From positions 992,001 through 1,056,000 of the forward strand of contig NZ_JAGYPF010000001.1 of NCBI RefSeq assembly GCF_018343535.1: a stretch of DNA of 64,000 nucleotides, written 5' to 3'. This document shows positions 1 through 9,283 of the stretch, one piece after another (the stretch's first letter is position 1; every line of letters starts with the position of its first letter). Below the pieces are notes generated by a model. The model ran no database searches. It was given only the letters and a program-made list of their open reading frames with translations, and was not told the DNA's origin. The stretch comes from Neobacillus rhizophilus (lineage in GTDB: Bacteria; Bacillota; Bacilli; Bacillales; Cytobacillaceae). The translations under genes and the position numbers were made by a program.

Positions 1-114
1 AGTGCCCAGTGGGATTTTATTAATATTCCATTTAAAGAAAAAGGTACTAAGTAGATAACGAGAAATAGCACCAAGAAATCCTCCTGCACCAATAACCAAC
101 AGTGTTATTATCAT
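1..114 (-). CDS. crcB: CrcB/Fluc fluoride channel, partial (first copy)
   Basis: The 38 residues visible begin MIITLLVIGAGGFLGAISRY, the N-terminal glycine-rich helix typical of CrcB (Fluc) fluoride exporters. These are small four-helix membrane proteins that form dual-topology channels and lower cytoplasmic fluoride. The gene runs off the left edge, so most of it is missing. It starts 8 bp after the stop of a second crcB gene on the same strand. Bacilli commonly carry two crcB genes in tandem whose products can form a heterodimer. The assignment rests on the N-terminus and on the neighbour. Confidence 0.75.
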   Translation of the reverse strand, partial: MIITLLVIGAGGFLGAISRYLLSTFFFKWNINKIPLGT

Positions 115-122
115 AGCCAAAA

Positions 123-494
123 TTACCCTTTCTCTATTTTCAATGCGATAACACGTCCAATTTTTACAGATCCATAACCTGCAATTATTGTTAGTGCCAA
201 GTAAACAATGCTTGGTTGAATACCCCATTTCAGAAAAAGTTCAATTGTTTTCACACTGAAAGAGGAGAAAGTTGTAAATGAGCCTAGGAATCCAGTTACA
301 AATCCAAGTTTAAACAACGAAGAGAAACGGTTTGGATTTAATGATAAAGTGAATCCAATGATAAAACAGCCGATCATGTTCACAAATAATATACCCGAGG
401 AAAGAGGGAGTGCGGTACGGGAAATCAAACCATCTAATAAAAACCGAAATACCGCACCGATTACTCCTCCGCATCCAACAGCCAGATAGACCAT
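123..494 (-). CDS. crcB: CrcB/Fluc fluoride channel (second copy)
   Basis: This is a fluoride-specific channel of the CrcB/Fluc family, about 123 residues with four hydrophobic helices. It shows the family pattern GCGGVIGAVFRF at the N-terminus and GFLGSFTTFSSFS in the third helix, where the family has the asparagine/phenylalanine/serine fluoride path. An upstream ATG at 566 would add about 24 poorly conserved residues. The ATG at 494 begins MVYLAVGCGG, fits the family length and follows a GTGAT-type ribosome site, so it is preferred. It is translated just before the other crcB copy and probably pairs with it. No fluoride riboswitch was recognised upstream, where the next gene is close. Confidence 0.85.
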   Translation of the reverse strand: MVYLAVGCGGVIGAVFRFLLDGLISRTALPLSSGILFVNMIGCFIIGFTLSLNPNRFSSLFKLGFVTGFLGSFTTFSSFSVKTIELFLKWGIQPSIVYLALTIIAGYGSVKIGRVIALKIEKG

Positions 495-574
495 TTCCAT
501 CACTTCTTTTTTATTCCCAATATATTCAATGCTATGAAATAAAATGCTAACTTGGACTATTATCAAAACGAACT

Positions 575-1051
575 TTAATCATTATCGCTGTTATACCATT
601 CTTCCTCCCATTCGTCTTCTTCGTATTCACTACACCATTTATAATTTCTTTTTTGAAAAGTAAGAATATAGTTTTTTAACATGTTGTATCGAATGGTTTT
701 TTGATCTTGAGTTAACGCTCCCGCCCAAGCATAGGTTTCAATCAAAGAAATATAATCCATATAAATCTGATGGTAAATTTGATCAAGACGTTTTTTTTGG
801 GCTTCCGTAAATCGAATATCCTTTGTGCAGTCTAAGTCGTTATCCATTTCATTTTCATTTTCTGGATCATCCGTATCTTCTTTCGGTTGTTTATTGACTG
901 GACTCTTTTCTTTCTTTAAACTTTCCTTATTTGAACCAGTATCTTCGACAGTTTTTTCTTTATTAAAGGACTCCATTTTGGCAGAGGCTTGGAAGGGCAT
1001 GAGCGAATAGCTTAGAAACAAAACGACGATGCTTACATATTTTATTATCAT
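575..1051 (-). CDS. Secreted YckD-like (DUF2680-type) protein
   Basis: The protein has about 158 residues. It has an N-terminal signal sequence (MIIKYVSIVVLFLSYSLMPF, then QASA), a long acidic and lysine-rich linker (about residues 25-75), and a C-terminal helical segment reading FTEAQKKRLDQIYHQIY. That segment ends in an acidic Trp/Glu-rich tail. It resembles the YckD/DUF2680 family of secreted Bacillus proteins of unknown function. The start at 1051 has AGGAGA seven bases upstream. A longer frame starting at 1099 lacks a good ribosome site and would bury the signal peptide. The gene lies about 100 bp downstream of a PepSY gene on the same strand, so the two may be co-transcribed as exported proteins. 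Confidence 0.6.
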   Translation of the reverse strand: MIIKYVSIVVLFLSYSLMPFQASAKMESFNKEKTVEDTGSNKESLKKEKSPVNKQPKEDTDDPENENEMDNDLDCTKDIRFTEAQKKRLDQIYHQIYMDYISLIETYAWAGALTQDQKTIRYNMLKNYILTFQKRNYKWCSEYEEDEWEEEWYNSDND

Positions 1052-1152
1052 TTCTTTTCTCCTTAAAAATAAATGACTTAAAAATGTAAAACTGCACATC
1101 TAAATTGATATGCAGCTTGAAGAATTATTTCAATACCTTCATGAGTGTGGAT

Positions 1153-1530
1153 TTAATCGTCTCCATGGCCATCATCATCGTCATGGCCATCATCATCGTC
1201 ATGACCATCCTCATCCTCACGGCCATTGTCATGCCGGCCTTCTTTTTCAATTTCCAAAACCTTGCCAGTTGCAGCATCAATCTCAACTTCGTAAATGGCT
1301 TCGTTTGTTTTCACCATTACCTCATAGACATTCCTGCCATCATCTTCTTCCAATTTCACGCTTAAAATCTTGCCTTTTACTTTCTGTAGGGCAATTTCTC
1401 CAGCCTCTTTTTCTGAAATTTGTTTTTGTTCTTTTGGCTGCCCATCCTTGACTGCAGCAAAGGCGTTTTCTAATTTTGCAGCAAAACTAATTGTTAATAG
1501 TAACGCAATTAACCATATTAATTTCTTCAT
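1153..1530 (-). CDS. Secreted PepSY-domain protein with His/Asp-rich tail
   Basis: The protein has 125 residues, with a signal peptide (MKKLIWLIALLLTISFA) and one PepSY domain (about residues 38-92: ISEKEAGEIALQKVKGK through YEVEIDAATGKVLEI). Its last 30 residues consist almost only of His, Asp, Glu and Gly and contain the tandem unit HDDDDG twice. PepSY domains are thought to act as inhibitors or modulators outside the membrane. The acidic/histidine tail looks like a divalent-metal-binding appendage, which is inference. AGGGAGTG lies before the ATG. An opposite-strand reading of the tail gives a His-rich frame that is judged spurious. Confidence 0.8.
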   Translation of the reverse strand: MKKLIWLIALLLTISFAAKLENAFAAVKDGQPKEQKQISEKEAGEIALQKVKGKILSVKLEEDDGRNVYEVMVKTNEAIYEVEIDAATGKVLEIEKEGRHDNGREDEDGHDDDDGHDDDDGHGDD

Positions 1531-1612
1531 ACTCTTACACTCCCTAATTATTTTTTTATATCTTGTGTAAGAGTTTAAAACTTATTCATGTTTTGAGAAT
1601 ATTTTCAAAGAC

Positions 1613-2872
1613 TCACATCAAATCCCATTCATTTTTCACTAAAAATCTTAGCCATGTACCGGTTATCCATGAGGTTGTAAGAGCTAGGAGAATGAGGATA
1701 GCAAAAAATTCCTGATTGATGATGCCAGACATATAAGCCACTGTTGAAAGGACGATTCCAGGACCACCCCTGGCATTCATGGCAAAGCCGAAATTCAAGC
1801 TGGTCAGTGAATTGAGTTTTATTAATCGGCATGTAAAGTAAACGATGGTTATTTGAATAAAGGTGGCAAGCAATAGATATTGTACGAAGAAAATGAAATC
1901 AAATGAATTTGCTAAATCGAGCTGCAGCCCAACCGTGGCAAAATAAATAGGGATAAACCAGGAGAAGGATAGATTTGATACTCCTTCTTCCACTTTCGAT
2001 GATACTTCTTGCGGGAGATAAATTTTCGCCGCTATACCAACCAGTAAAGCTCCGAAAATGGTTTCAACCTGAAACAGATAGGCCAAGACACATGCTATAA
2101 ATAAGATAAATAATAGGTAACCTAAATTGGAAGATCGAAAGAAAATGTTTCGGTTATGGATGGTAAAGTATTTAAAAAGGATTCTTAACACATACAGCAT
2201 TCCGACCAGGAACAGACAGATGGTTCCAATGCTTAAAAATATATCATTAAAAGACAGTGTCTTACTATTGTTGGCAACCAGGTTGGTAGCCACGCCCAAA
2301 ACTATCCATAAAATGATATCATGCACCCCTGCTATAATAATAACAAGTTTCGCAAACCTTGTTTTCATTATCCCCAAATCAATAAATATCTTTGAAATGA
2401 CTGGTATAGACGTGACGGCGATTGAAATACAAACCACTAATTTAAAAGCCAGCAAGTTACCGACCTCACCCACAAATCTAGACATATCAAGAAAGTTGGT
2501 AATAATCCAGCCTAAAATAAATGGAAGAACACTTGAACCAATTGTAATGGCCGTTGTTATTTTCAAGTCCTCTTGTTTAAATTCCGTATGGAATTTTAAG
2601 CCTGACACAAACATCAACAGAATTAATCCCAATTGATAAATTAAACCGAACAGCTGATGCTCCAAAGGAAATCCATTAAACATCCAATCAAATATGTTTG
2701 GATAAAAATATCCTAACAAACTTGGACCTAGAATGATCCCCGCTCCAACCTCCCCTATTACTCTTGGTATATATAAACGTTCGCAAAGATAGCCAAGGAT
2801 ATGAGCAGTAGCTAGTAAAAAGCCCATTGCAAACAAAAAATGGCTAACCTGTACTTGTGTAATTGTAAACAT
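1613..2872 (-). CDS. Cation:proton antiporter, CPA2 family
   Basis: The protein has 419 residues and 11-13 hydrophobic helices across its length, with no C-terminal regulatory domain. Family features include ERLYIPRVIGEVGAGIILGP in the second helix region, and the stretches KLVVCISIAVTSIPVISK and GFAMNARGGPGIVLS, which fit the Na+/H+ exchanger fold (PF00999). It probably exchanges Na+ or K+ for protons. In sporeformers such proteins include GerN-like germination antiporters, but nothing here proves that role. GGAGGGAGAG immediately precedes the ATG. The gene is monocistronic. Confidence 0.85.
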   Translation of the reverse strand: MFTITQVQVSHFLFAMGFLLATAHILGYLCERLYIPRVIGEVGAGIILGPSLLGYFYPNIFDWMFNGFPLEHQLFGLIYQLGLILLMFVSGLKFHTEFKQEDLKITTAITIGSSVLPFILGWIITNFLDMSRFVGEVGNLLAFKLVVCISIAVTSIPVISKIFIDLGIMKTRFAKLVIIIAGVHDIILWIVLGVATNLVANNSKTLSFNDIFLSIGTICLFLVGMLYVLRILFKYFTIHNRNIFFRSSNLGYLLFILFIACVLAYLFQVETIFGALLVGIAAKIYLPQEVSSKVEEGVSNLSFSWFIPIYFATVGLQLDLANSFDFIFFVQYLLLATFIQITIVYFTCRLIKLNSLTSLNFGFAMNARGGPGIVLSTVAYMSGIINQEFFAILILLALTTSWITGTWLRFLVKNEWDLM

Positions 2873-3111
2873 CTCTCTCCCTCCATTTTTTTACTAAAAC
2901 CACCAACCAACTATAAATGCCCTTGTAGATTCCGCATTATCTTTTTATTTATTAATCAATATATGCTCGTCAGTATTTAAGGGGAAAGGTTTGTCTTAAA
3001 AAGGGCAAAGTTTATTAGAAACATTCAGACAAGCTGGGATAATGCCGTTCCATCTGTTCGAGGCAGTGCAGATAATATAGTAGGATATAAATCAGAAAGT
3101 GAGGAAATAAA

Positions 3112-3531
3112 ATGGCTATGGAAGTTTTTAGGAAAAGAATACTCACTTTCCTATATACATTCTTACTAGGCTTGTTCCAGACACAAAGGGTAAAAAGGAA
3201 GAAAGAAAAGGGGGATCATTATCAATGGCGGCTGTGCGTGGATGTGCCATATTTTTTCACTTCAAAATTTTCGATAGACAACAACACCGTCACAGTGACC
3301 GGCACCCAATGTACCTATGATCATTCATGGCCGATTAGGTATTCCATCATAAAAGTGAGCCATTTTGGTTTACGCACTGAATATGTTGATAGTATCGTCA
3401 TTAATGGCGACCAGTGCGAAAAAGAATTTAAGCATACCTTTGAAAATATTCCCAACGGAGAAGACTATCAGTTAGAAGTCTGTAATTATTTTAGATATTA
3501 TTCTGAAGGGGACATACGATTATTGAAATAG
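3112..3531 (+). CDS. Hypothetical protein
   Basis: I do not recognise this 139-residue protein. It has a basic, partly hydrophobic N-terminus (about residues 5-35). The rest looks like a beta-rich fold with three cysteines (in RLCVDV, GTQCTY and GDQCEK) plus a fourth near the C-terminus (LEVCNY). GTGAGG lies eight bases before the ATG. It stands alone between the antiporter and glnA, and is convergent with glnA. A shorter product starting inside the basic region is possible. Coding status is supported by length and ribosome site only. Confidence 0.45.
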   Translation: MAMEVFRKRILTFLYTFLLGLFQTQRVKRKKEKGDHYQWRLCVDVPYFFTSKFSIDNNTVTVTGTQCTYDHSWPIRYSIIKVSHFGLRTEYVDSIVINGDQCEKEFKHTFENIPNGEDYQLEVCNYFRYYSEGDIRLLK

Positions 3532-3664
3532 GTTGTTCATTATTTCTGTATTGATATGTACCAAACTATAGAGGAAAGACTATTCTTAAAAAATTGATAA
3601 TAAAAAACACTCAGTACAATATTTACTGAGTGTTTTGCTGATGCTTTAATAGTAGATTAAGGTA

Positions 3665-4999
3665 TTAATACATGCTCATATATTGTTCGCGTTCCCAAGG
3701 GTGTACAACGGTACGGAACATATCCCATTCAATCTCTTTTGCTTCCACAAAGTGTTCGAAGATATGCTCGCCTAAACCAGAAACGATAACTTCGTTTGAT
3801 TTCAATAGCTCAAGTGCTGCTGCCAATGTTGCAGGAAGATCAATGATGCCTTCTTCGATTCTTTCTTCCTTCGTCATAACATAGATGTTCCGGTCAACTG
3901 GTGCTGGAGGTGTTAAATTGTTTTTGATTCCATCAAGACCAGCTTTTAAAATGACCGCCAACGCTAAGTACGGGTTTGCCGCAGGGTCAACACTGCGAAC
4001 CTCGATACGTGTGCTCAAGCCTCGGGAAGCAGGGATACGGACAAGCGGTGAACGGTTTTGTGCAGACCATGCTACATAGCAAGGTGCCTCGTAACCTGGA
4101 ACTAAACGCTTGTAAGAGTTAACAGTTGGGTTAGTTACTGCCGTGAAATATGGTGCATGCTTTAGAACACCTGCGATAAATTGACGGGCAGTGTCGCTCA
4201 TTTGCAGGTCGCCTGTTGGTTCAAAGAATGCATTTTTGCCATTATTGAATAAGGAAACGTTGCAGTGCATTCCGGAACCGTTAACGCCGAACAATGGCTT
4301 TGGCATAAAGGTTGCATGCAAGCCGTGCTTGCGGGCAATTGTTTTTACAACTAGCTTGAAAGTTTGGATTTGGTCACATGCTGTAAGAGCATCTGCATAT
4401 TTAAAATCGATTTCGTGCTGACCAGGTGCTACTTCGTGGTGGGATGCTTCGATTTCGAAGCCCATTTCTTCAAGCTCAAGTACGATATCACGGCGGCAGT
4501 TTTCACCAAGATCTGTAGGCGCTAAGTCAAAGTATCCGCCTTGGTCGTTCAACTCTAATGTTGGCTCGCCTTTTTGGTCTAATTTAAATAAGAAGAATTC
4601 TGGCTCAGGCCCAAGGTTGAAGTCAGTGAAGCCAAGCTCTTCCATTTCCCTTAATACACGCTTTAAGTTATTGCGCGGGTCCCCGGCAAATGGTGTTCCG
4701 TTTGAATTGTAAATATCACAGATTAAGCGGGCCACTTTCCCTTTTTCAGCAGTCCAAGGGAATACTACCCAAGTGTTTAAATCTGGGTACAGGTACATAT
4801 CAGATTCTTCAATACGTACGAACCCTTCGATAGAGGAGCCGTCAAACATCATTTTGTTATCAAGTGCCTTTTCTAATTGGCTGATTGGAATTTCCACGTT
4901 TTTAATAGTTCCAAGAATATCCGTAAACTGAAGGCGGATAAATTTAACGTTTTCTTCTTTAGCCAAGCGTTGAATATCTTCTCTTGTGTACTTCGGCAT
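3665..4999 (-). CDS. glnA: Glutamine synthetase, type I-alpha
   Basis: This enzyme makes glutamine from glutamate, ammonia and ATP. At 444 residues it has the length of Bacillus subtilis GlnA. Visible signatures are [16 protein letters not shown] (beta-grasp and active-site loop), [22 protein letters not shown] and [17 protein letters not shown], plus the NRSPLVRIP region. The Bacillus-type enzyme is feedback-inhibited by glutamine and, in that state, stimulates GlnR repression. The start at 4999 is preceded by GGAGG at good spacing. A frame start 15 bases upstream lies inside the ribosome site and is rejected. It follows glnR by 27 bp, giving the classical glnRA operon. Confidence 0.98.
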   Translation of the reverse strand: MPKYTREDIQRLAKEENVKFIRLQFTDILGTIKNVEIPISQLEKALDNKMMFDGSSIEGFVRIEESDMYLYPDLNTWVVFPWTAEKGKVARLICDIYNSNGTPFAGDPRNNLKRVLREMEELGFTDFNLGPEPEFFLFKLDQKGEPTLELNDQGGYFDLAPTDLGENCRRDIVLELEEMGFEIEASHHEVAPGQHEIDFKYADALTACDQIQTFKLVVKTIARKHGLHATFMPKPLFGVNGSGMHCNVSLFNNGKNAFFEPTGDLQMSDTARQFIAGVLKHAPYFTAVTNPTVNSYKRLVPGYEAPCYVAWSAQNRSPLVRIPASRGLSTRIEVRSVDPAANPYLALAVILKAGLDGIKNNLTPPAPVDRNIYVMTKEERIEEGIIDLPATLAAALELLKSNEVIVSGLGEHIFEHFVEAKEIEWDMFRTVVHPWEREQYMSMY

Positions 5000-5026
5000 T
5001 TGTAATTCCTCCAATTTTTATAAAAA

Positions 5027-5428
5027 TTAATGAAAAAAGCGTGAAAGATCTCCTTGCCTTAAAGACGAACGATTCAGTCTGCCTGAATGCATCAGTTCAT
5101 TGCGAAGAAGTTTCCTCAGCTCATCATCGGTAACCTCGCGCTTTGCACTTTTCGCTTGCTGTTCAAGTAGCGACTCTTGCTGTTCTTTGACCAATAATAA
5201 CTGCTTAATGCCAGCCATATTTATTCCCTGGTCAATTAAGTCTTTTATTTCCAATAGCCTGTCAATGTCATTTAGGCTGTAAAGTCGCCTGTTTCCCTCC
5301 GTACGTGCCGGAGATATCAATTGGTGTTCTTCATAGTAGCGAATTTGCCTGGCGGTAAGTTCGGTCAGCTGCATCACTGTACCAATGGGAAACAACGGCA
5401 TTGATCGGCGAATTTCTTTTCCACTCAC
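5027..5428 (-). CDS. glnR: MerR-family nitrogen repressor GlnR
   Basis: GlnR is a MerR-type DNA-binding protein that represses glnRA and other nitrogen genes under nitrogen excess, when feedback-inhibited GlnA stabilises it. The 133-residue product contains the wing-helix signature [20 protein letters not shown] followed by [12 protein letters not shown]. Its C-terminal tail [18 protein letters not shown] matches the autoinhibitory/GlnA-contact segment of GlnR. GTG at 5428 or TTG at 5431 may serve as start; both lie behind GGGAGGAG. Two GlnR/TnrA boxes overlap the promoter upstream, which supports autoregulation. Confidence 0.97.
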   Translation of the reverse strand: MSGKEIRRSMPLFPIGTVMQLTELTARQIRYYEEHQLISPARTEGNRRLYSLNDIDRLLEIKDLIDQGINMAGIKQLLLVKEQQESLLEQQAKSAKREVTDDELRKLLRNELMHSGRLNRSSLRQGDLSRFFH

Positions 5429-5463
5429 CAATTTTCTCCTCCCTTTTGCTAATTTATATTTGT

Positions 5464-5492
5464 ATTATATTTGGTGTTAGGAAATATGTCAA
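5464..5492 (-). promoter_or_regulatory. SigA promoter of glnRA
   Basis: On the minus strand TTGACA (5487-5492) is separated by exactly 17 bp from TATAAT (5464-5469), a consensus SigA promoter. It sits just upstream of the glnR ribosome site, and the downstream GlnR box overlaps its -35 and spacer. Confidence 0.9.
5475..5491. promoter_or_regulatory. GlnR/TnrA operator 1
   Basis: TGTTAGGAAATATGTCA matches the known GlnR/TnrA consensus TGTNAN7TNACA with one mismatch. It overlaps the -35 and spacer of the glnRA promoter, so a bound protein would block RNA polymerase. Confidence 0.8.
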
Positions 5493-5497
5493 TGATA

Positions 5498-5514
5498 TGT
5501 AAGATAATCTAACA
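5498..5514. promoter_or_regulatory. GlnR/TnrA operator 2
   Basis: TGTAAGATAATCTAACA is a perfect match to TGTNAN7TNACA. It lies six bases upstream of operator 1, and the paired arrangement resembles the two operators of the B. subtilis glnRA operon. Confidence 0.88.
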
Positions 5515-5577
5515 TGGTTTTTTAGTAGTTTCTTATTATTGTAATTTTGGTTACAAACCTTGGCAAGAGGAGTGATG

Positions 5578-5898
5578 ATTCATTGATAACGACCGAACCC
5601 AAACGAATTTCTTTTATTGAGTAGTTATGAAGCGGTCAAAACTACTGGATAGGGAATTTTTCTTTTGTTTCGGGGGTTATGAAGCGTTTATAACCACTGA
5701 ATTGATATTTCACTCTTTGTTTCGGTCGTTATGAAGCCCTCCATAACGACTGAACTGGTATGATCTTCTTTGCTTCGGGCGTTATGGAGCCTCGATAACG
5801 ACTGAACTGGTATATTCCTCTTTGCTTCAGTTGTTATGAAGCCTCCATAACAACTGAACTGGTATTATCTTCTTTGCTTCGGGCGTTATGGAGCCTCC
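5578..5898. repeat. Array of about six hairpin repeats, period about 60 bp
   Basis: This gene-free stretch between glnR and ynbB holds about six degenerate units. Each has an inverted repeat of the form NGTTATG(G/A)AGC...CATAACN, followed by ACTGAACTGGTAT and a TCTTTGCTTC-like spacer. Arms differ between units but stay complementary: AGTT/AACT, GGTTAT/ATAACC, CGTTAT/ATAACG and TGTTAT/ATAACA. The last unit is truncated close to the ynbB stop. No gene or clear terminator was found apart from these hairpins. Confidence 0.85.
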
Positions 5899-5933
5899 TC
5901 AAAGCCCAACCCGCTGTCCTTCCCTATCCTCCC

Positions 5934-7205
5934 CTACTCTAGCACCAGTAACCCTTTCTCAACCAAATGATCCAAAGCCAAACATACAGCCATTTTCACG
6001 TGGGCATAGGTTAATCCGCCTTGCACATAAGCGACATATGGCGGGCGGATCGGGCCATCTGCCGTCAACTCGATGCTCGCACCTTGAATGAAGGTTCCAG
6101 CTGCCATAATTACATCATCCTCATAACCAGGCATGTAGCTTGGATGCGGAGTCACATAAGAATTCACAGGTGAGGCGAACTGGATGGCCTGGCAGAAGGC
6201 AACCATTTTATCCCGGTCATCAAATTGAACGGATTGGATCAAATCTGTCCGCCGCGCATCCCAGCGTGGAGAAGAATTCATCCCCAGCCTTTCCAGCATG
6301 GCAGCAGTAAAGACCGCACCTTTCAGAGCCTGCCCGACCACATGCGGCGCCAAGAAAAAGCCCTGATACATTTCCTGCAAACTATAAAGTGAAGCCCCCG
6401 CTTCGGCACCAATTCCCGGAGAGGTCATCCGATAAGAACAAGCTTCGACCCATTGTTTTTTTCCAACGATATAGCCGCCGGTTTTAGCTAGGCCGCCGCC
6501 TGGATTTTTAATCAATGACCCCGCCATTAAATCAGCACCGACATGGCACGGCTCTATTTCCTCAACAAATTCTCCGTAGCAGTTATCAACAAACACGACA
6601 ACATCCTGCTTAATCTCCTTAACGAAACTAATCATCTCGCCTATCTCAGCAACCGTAAACGATGGTCGGACCGCATAGCCTTTGGAACGCTGGATGCCAA
6701 TCATTTTCGTATTAGGTTTAATCTTTCGAGCAATTCCTTCCCAATCAATCCCGCCTTCATCTATCAACGATACACTGTCATACGAAATCCCAAATTCCTT
6801 CAGGGAACCTACGCCATTCCCGCGGATTCCGACGATTTCCTCAAGGGTATCATAAGGTTTTCCGGTAATATACAAAAGTTCATCGCCGGGGCGAAGCACA
6901 CCAAACAATGCAATCGATATGGCATGAGTGCCCGATATAATCTGTGGACGAACCAGTCCGGCCTCACCGCCGAAAACATCCGCATACACTAATTCCAATG
7001 TATCACGGCCGATATCGTCGTAACCATACCCAGTAGAAGGAATAAAGTGAGAATCACTTACCCGGTGCTTTTGAAAGCTTTGTAAAACTCGGAACTGATT
7101 GGATTCAATGCGTTCCTCGATTCCTTTATGGACTTCAGCAATTTGTTTTTCGACTTCCTTTACAATCGGCTGAAGCTTTTCCCCATTTTTCAAGTGTTGA
7201 AACAT
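5934..7205 (-). CDS. ynbB: PLP-dependent methionine gamma-lyase-like protein (YnbB)
   Basis: The protein has 423 residues and belongs to the family annotated as aluminium-resistance or methionine gamma-lyase family. It is a fold-type I PLP enzyme related to cystathionine lyases. The cofactor lysine is expected in SLIKNPGGGLAKTGGYIVG (about residues 230-250). RPQIISGTHAISIALFGVLRPG lies in the N-terminal half and VFVDNCYGEFVE carries the PLP-contacting aspartate. The substrate is not established. It starts at an ATG with GGGAG upstream, 14 bp after hflX; the ynbA(hflX)-ynbB order is conserved in Bacillus. The two are probably co-transcribed. Confidence 0.88.
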   Translation of the reverse strand: MFQHLKNGEKLQPIVKEVEKQIAEVHKGIEERIESNQFRVLQSFQKHRVSDSHFIPSTGYGYDDIGRDTLELVYADVFGGEAGLVRPQIISGTHAISIALFGVLRPGDELLYITGKPYDTLEEIVGIRGNGVGSLKEFGISYDSVSLIDEGGIDWEGIARKIKPNTKMIGIQRSKGYAVRPSFTVAEIGEMISFVKEIKQDVVVFVDNCYGEFVEEIEPCHVGADLMAGSLIKNPGGGLAKTGGYIVGKKQWVEACSYRMTSPGIGAEAGASLYSLQEMYQGFFLAPHVVGQALKGAVFTAAMLERLGMNSSPRWDARRTDLIQSVQFDDRDKMVAFCQAIQFASPVNSYVTPHPSYMPGYEDDVIMAAGTFIQGASIELTADGPIRPPYVAYVQGGLTYAHVKMAVCLALDHLVEKGLLVLE

Positions 7206-7219
7206 GCTGTTAACTCCCT

Positions 7220-8476
7220 TTATTCATTGAATTTCTGTAATTGGCCTGTTATTTGATGGTCCTTTAGGGAATATCCTTTGCAACGGTAGTCTTGAGTTTC
7301 TTCATCAAAGGTAAGTTCCCTGAGAATCGTATCATTTTTTAATTGCGACAAGAGCTTTCCTTCTGTTGAAGGCACCATTACTTCATATGGTTCCATCATG
7401 CCCACGACAAGCTGCTCGATTTTCACCTTTAACGCATGACGGTCATCTTCATTAAAAGCGCTGATGAACACTGTCGGCGTGTCGGCGGTCGGTACGAAAT
7501 CGGGATGCTGAAGATCCCGTTTATTATAAACGGTTAATTGCGGGATATCTTTGACATCCAAGTCTTCAAGAAGTTTAATCACCGTTTTTTCATGCTGAAA
7601 ATAATCCGGGTTCGACATATCGACGACATGAAGCAGCAGATCGGCTTCTTTCACCTCTTCAAGAGTTGAGCGGAAGGCAGCAATCAGCGCTGTCGGCAAG
7701 TCCTGAATGAATCCGACGGTGTCAGTAATTAATGACAAGAAGCCGCTTGGTAAAATAAGCTTTCTCGTCATCGGGTCAAGCGTGGCGAATAACTGGTTTT
7801 CTTCATATGAATCTGCCTCGGAAAGCCGGTTAAAAAGAGTCGATTTCCCGGCATTCGTGTAACCGACAATCGCAACCTGAAAGGCTTTATTTTTCTTCCT
7901 ACGCTCACGGTAACGCTCGCGATGCTGAACAACCACCGAAAGTTGGCCTTTGATGTCGTCAATGCGGCGGCGGATGTGACGGCGGTCTGACTCCAGTTTT
8001 GTTTCCCCTGGGCCTCTTGTACCGATTCCACCACCAAGGCGTGATAACGCCGTACCCTGTCCGGCCAAACGCGGCAGAATATATTGTAACTGGGCAAGCT
8101 CTACCTGAAGTTTCCCCTCCTTGGAGCGGGCTCTTTGTGCAAAAATATCTAAAATCAGCTGGGTCCGGTCAATGATCCTCGCCTCAATTCCGGAAGCCAA
8201 ATTCCGTTTCTGGCTTGGAGAGAGCTCATCGTTGAAAATGACCAGGTCAGCCTCCAATTCGGCCACAAGCGCCGATAATTCTTCCACTTTTCCTTTACCT
8301 ATGTACGTTGCTGGATGGAGACGGTCTCTCTTTTGGACAAGCGAAGCCAATACTTCTCCTTGCGCCGTTTCCGTTAAGGATCCTAACTCATCCATTGAAT
8401 ATTGAAACCTTAGGTCGTCATCATCGATTTGGCAGCCGACCAGAATGGCTTTTTCCTTTGTTTCTCTTTGTTCCAA
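7220..8476 (-). CDS. hflX: Ribosome-associated GTPase HflX
   Basis: HflX is a GTPase that binds 50S subunits and splits stalled or stressed 70S ribosomes. The 418-residue protein has the N-terminal HflX domain, with a coiled-coil and the glycine-rich [19 protein letters not shown], then a G domain. G1 is [15 protein letters not shown]3 is [10 protein letters not shown], and NKRD is G4. The start appears to be TTG at 8476, placed seven bases after AAGGAAGG; the overlapping ATG is in another frame. It is followed directly by ynbB. No ATPase-domain truncation is seen. Confidence 0.95.
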   Translation of the reverse strand: MEQRETKEKAILVGCQIDDDDLRFQYSMDELGSLTETAQGEVLASLVQKRDRLHPATYIGKGKVEELSALVAELEADLVIFNDELSPSQKRNLASGIEARIIDRTQLILDIFAQRARSKEGKLQVELAQLQYILPRLAGQGTALSRLGGGIGTRGPGETKLESDRRHIRRRIDDIKGQLSVVVQHRERYRERRKKNKAFQVAIVGYTNAGKSTLFNRLSEADSYEENQLFATLDPMTRKLILPSGFLSLITDTVGFIQDLPTALIAAFRSTLEEVKEADLLLHVVDMSNPDYFQHEKTVIKLLEDLDVKDIPQLTVYNKRDLQHPDFVPTADTPTVFISAFNEDDRHALKVKIEQLVVGMMEPYEVMVPSTEGKLLSQLKNDTILRELTFDEETQDYRCKGYSLKDHQITGQLQKFNE

Positions 8477-8639
8477 ACGGCATCCTTCCTTTCCGTTAAA
8501 GCTCTAATTTCCATCTTAACAAAAAACACTCCGATACTCTAATTTTCCCAATACTTTTTTATTGTAATTTTGGAGTAACGTGATAAAATTTTATTGTTTG
8601 TTTATAAAAAGAATATTCATCGGAGAGAAGCTGAACGAA

Positions 8640-9248
8640 ATGGCATGGGAAGTATTAAGCATGATCGGCACCATCGCTTTTGCGGTCAGTGGCGCGATTG
8701 TGGCCATGGAAGAAAAATATGATATTTTAGGAGTTTATATTTTGGGAATTGTCACTGCTTTTGGCGGCGGGGCGATTCGCAATCTTTTAATAGGAGTTCC
8801 CGTTTCAGCTATTTGGGAACAGGGGTTATTTTTTCAAATTGCTATATTATCGATTACGGCTGTATTCTTATTTCCAACTAATCTTTTAAAACATTGGCAA
8901 AAGTGGGGTAATTTCTCTGATGCCATTGGGCTGTCAGCATTTGCTATTCAAGGTGCCATTTATGCGGCAAATATGAATCACCCGCTGAGTGCTGTGATTG
9001 TAGCGGCTGTTTTAACAGGAAGCGGCGGCGGAATCATCCGTGATTTATTGGCTGGCAGAAAGCCGATTGTGCTGCGTTCCGAAATATACGCAGTTTGGGC
9101 GATTCTTGCCGGGGTCGTCATCGGACTTAAACTAGCTACACAAGCATGGGAATTGTATACATTGTTTATTATCATAACTGCGCTTCGCGTTCTTTCCTAC
9201 ACATATGACTGGAAACTGCCAACACGCGGGTTACAGCGAATGAACTAA
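8640..9248 (+). CDS. TRIC/YvgT-like (UPF0126) membrane protein
   Basis: This is a seven-helix membrane protein of 202 residues made of two homologous glycine-rich repeats. The first carries AVSGAIVAMEEKYDILGV and TAFGGGAIRNLLIG; the second carries AFAIQGAIYAA and TGSGGGIIRDLLAGRKP. These GGG(A/I)IRxLL signatures define the UPF0126 family, whose bacterial members are homologues of TRIC cation channels. B. subtilis has YvgT. A GTG at 8580 would add 20 residues, but the conserved part starts at MAWEVLS (8640), with GGAGA upstream. The gene is convergent with spoVK across a shared terminator. Confidence 0.88.
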   Translation: MAWEVLSMIGTIAFAVSGAIVAMEEKYDILGVYILGIVTAFGGGAIRNLLIGVPVSAIWEQGLFFQIAILSITAVFLFPTNLLKHWQKWGNFSDAIGLSAFAIQGAIYAANMNHPLSAVIVAAVLTGSGGGIIRDLLAGRKPIVLRSEIYAVWAILAGVVIGLKLATQAWELYTLFIIITALRVLSYTYDWKLPTRGLQRMN

Positions 9249-9283
9249 AAATCGACGAGGGACTCTCCCCCGTCGATTTTTTT
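9247..9283. terminator. Bidirectional intrinsic terminator
   Basis: AAAATCGACG pairs with CGTCGATTTT around a short loop and is followed by T residues on the plus strand and preceded by A residues. It serves the membrane protein gene and probably the convergent spoVK. Confidence 0.85.

Noticed and set aside
1110..1451. Plus-strand frame with a striking His-rich repeat (HGHHHRHGHHHRH).
   Set aside because: It is antisense to the Asp/His tail of the PepSY protein, which has a signal peptide, domain and ribosome site.
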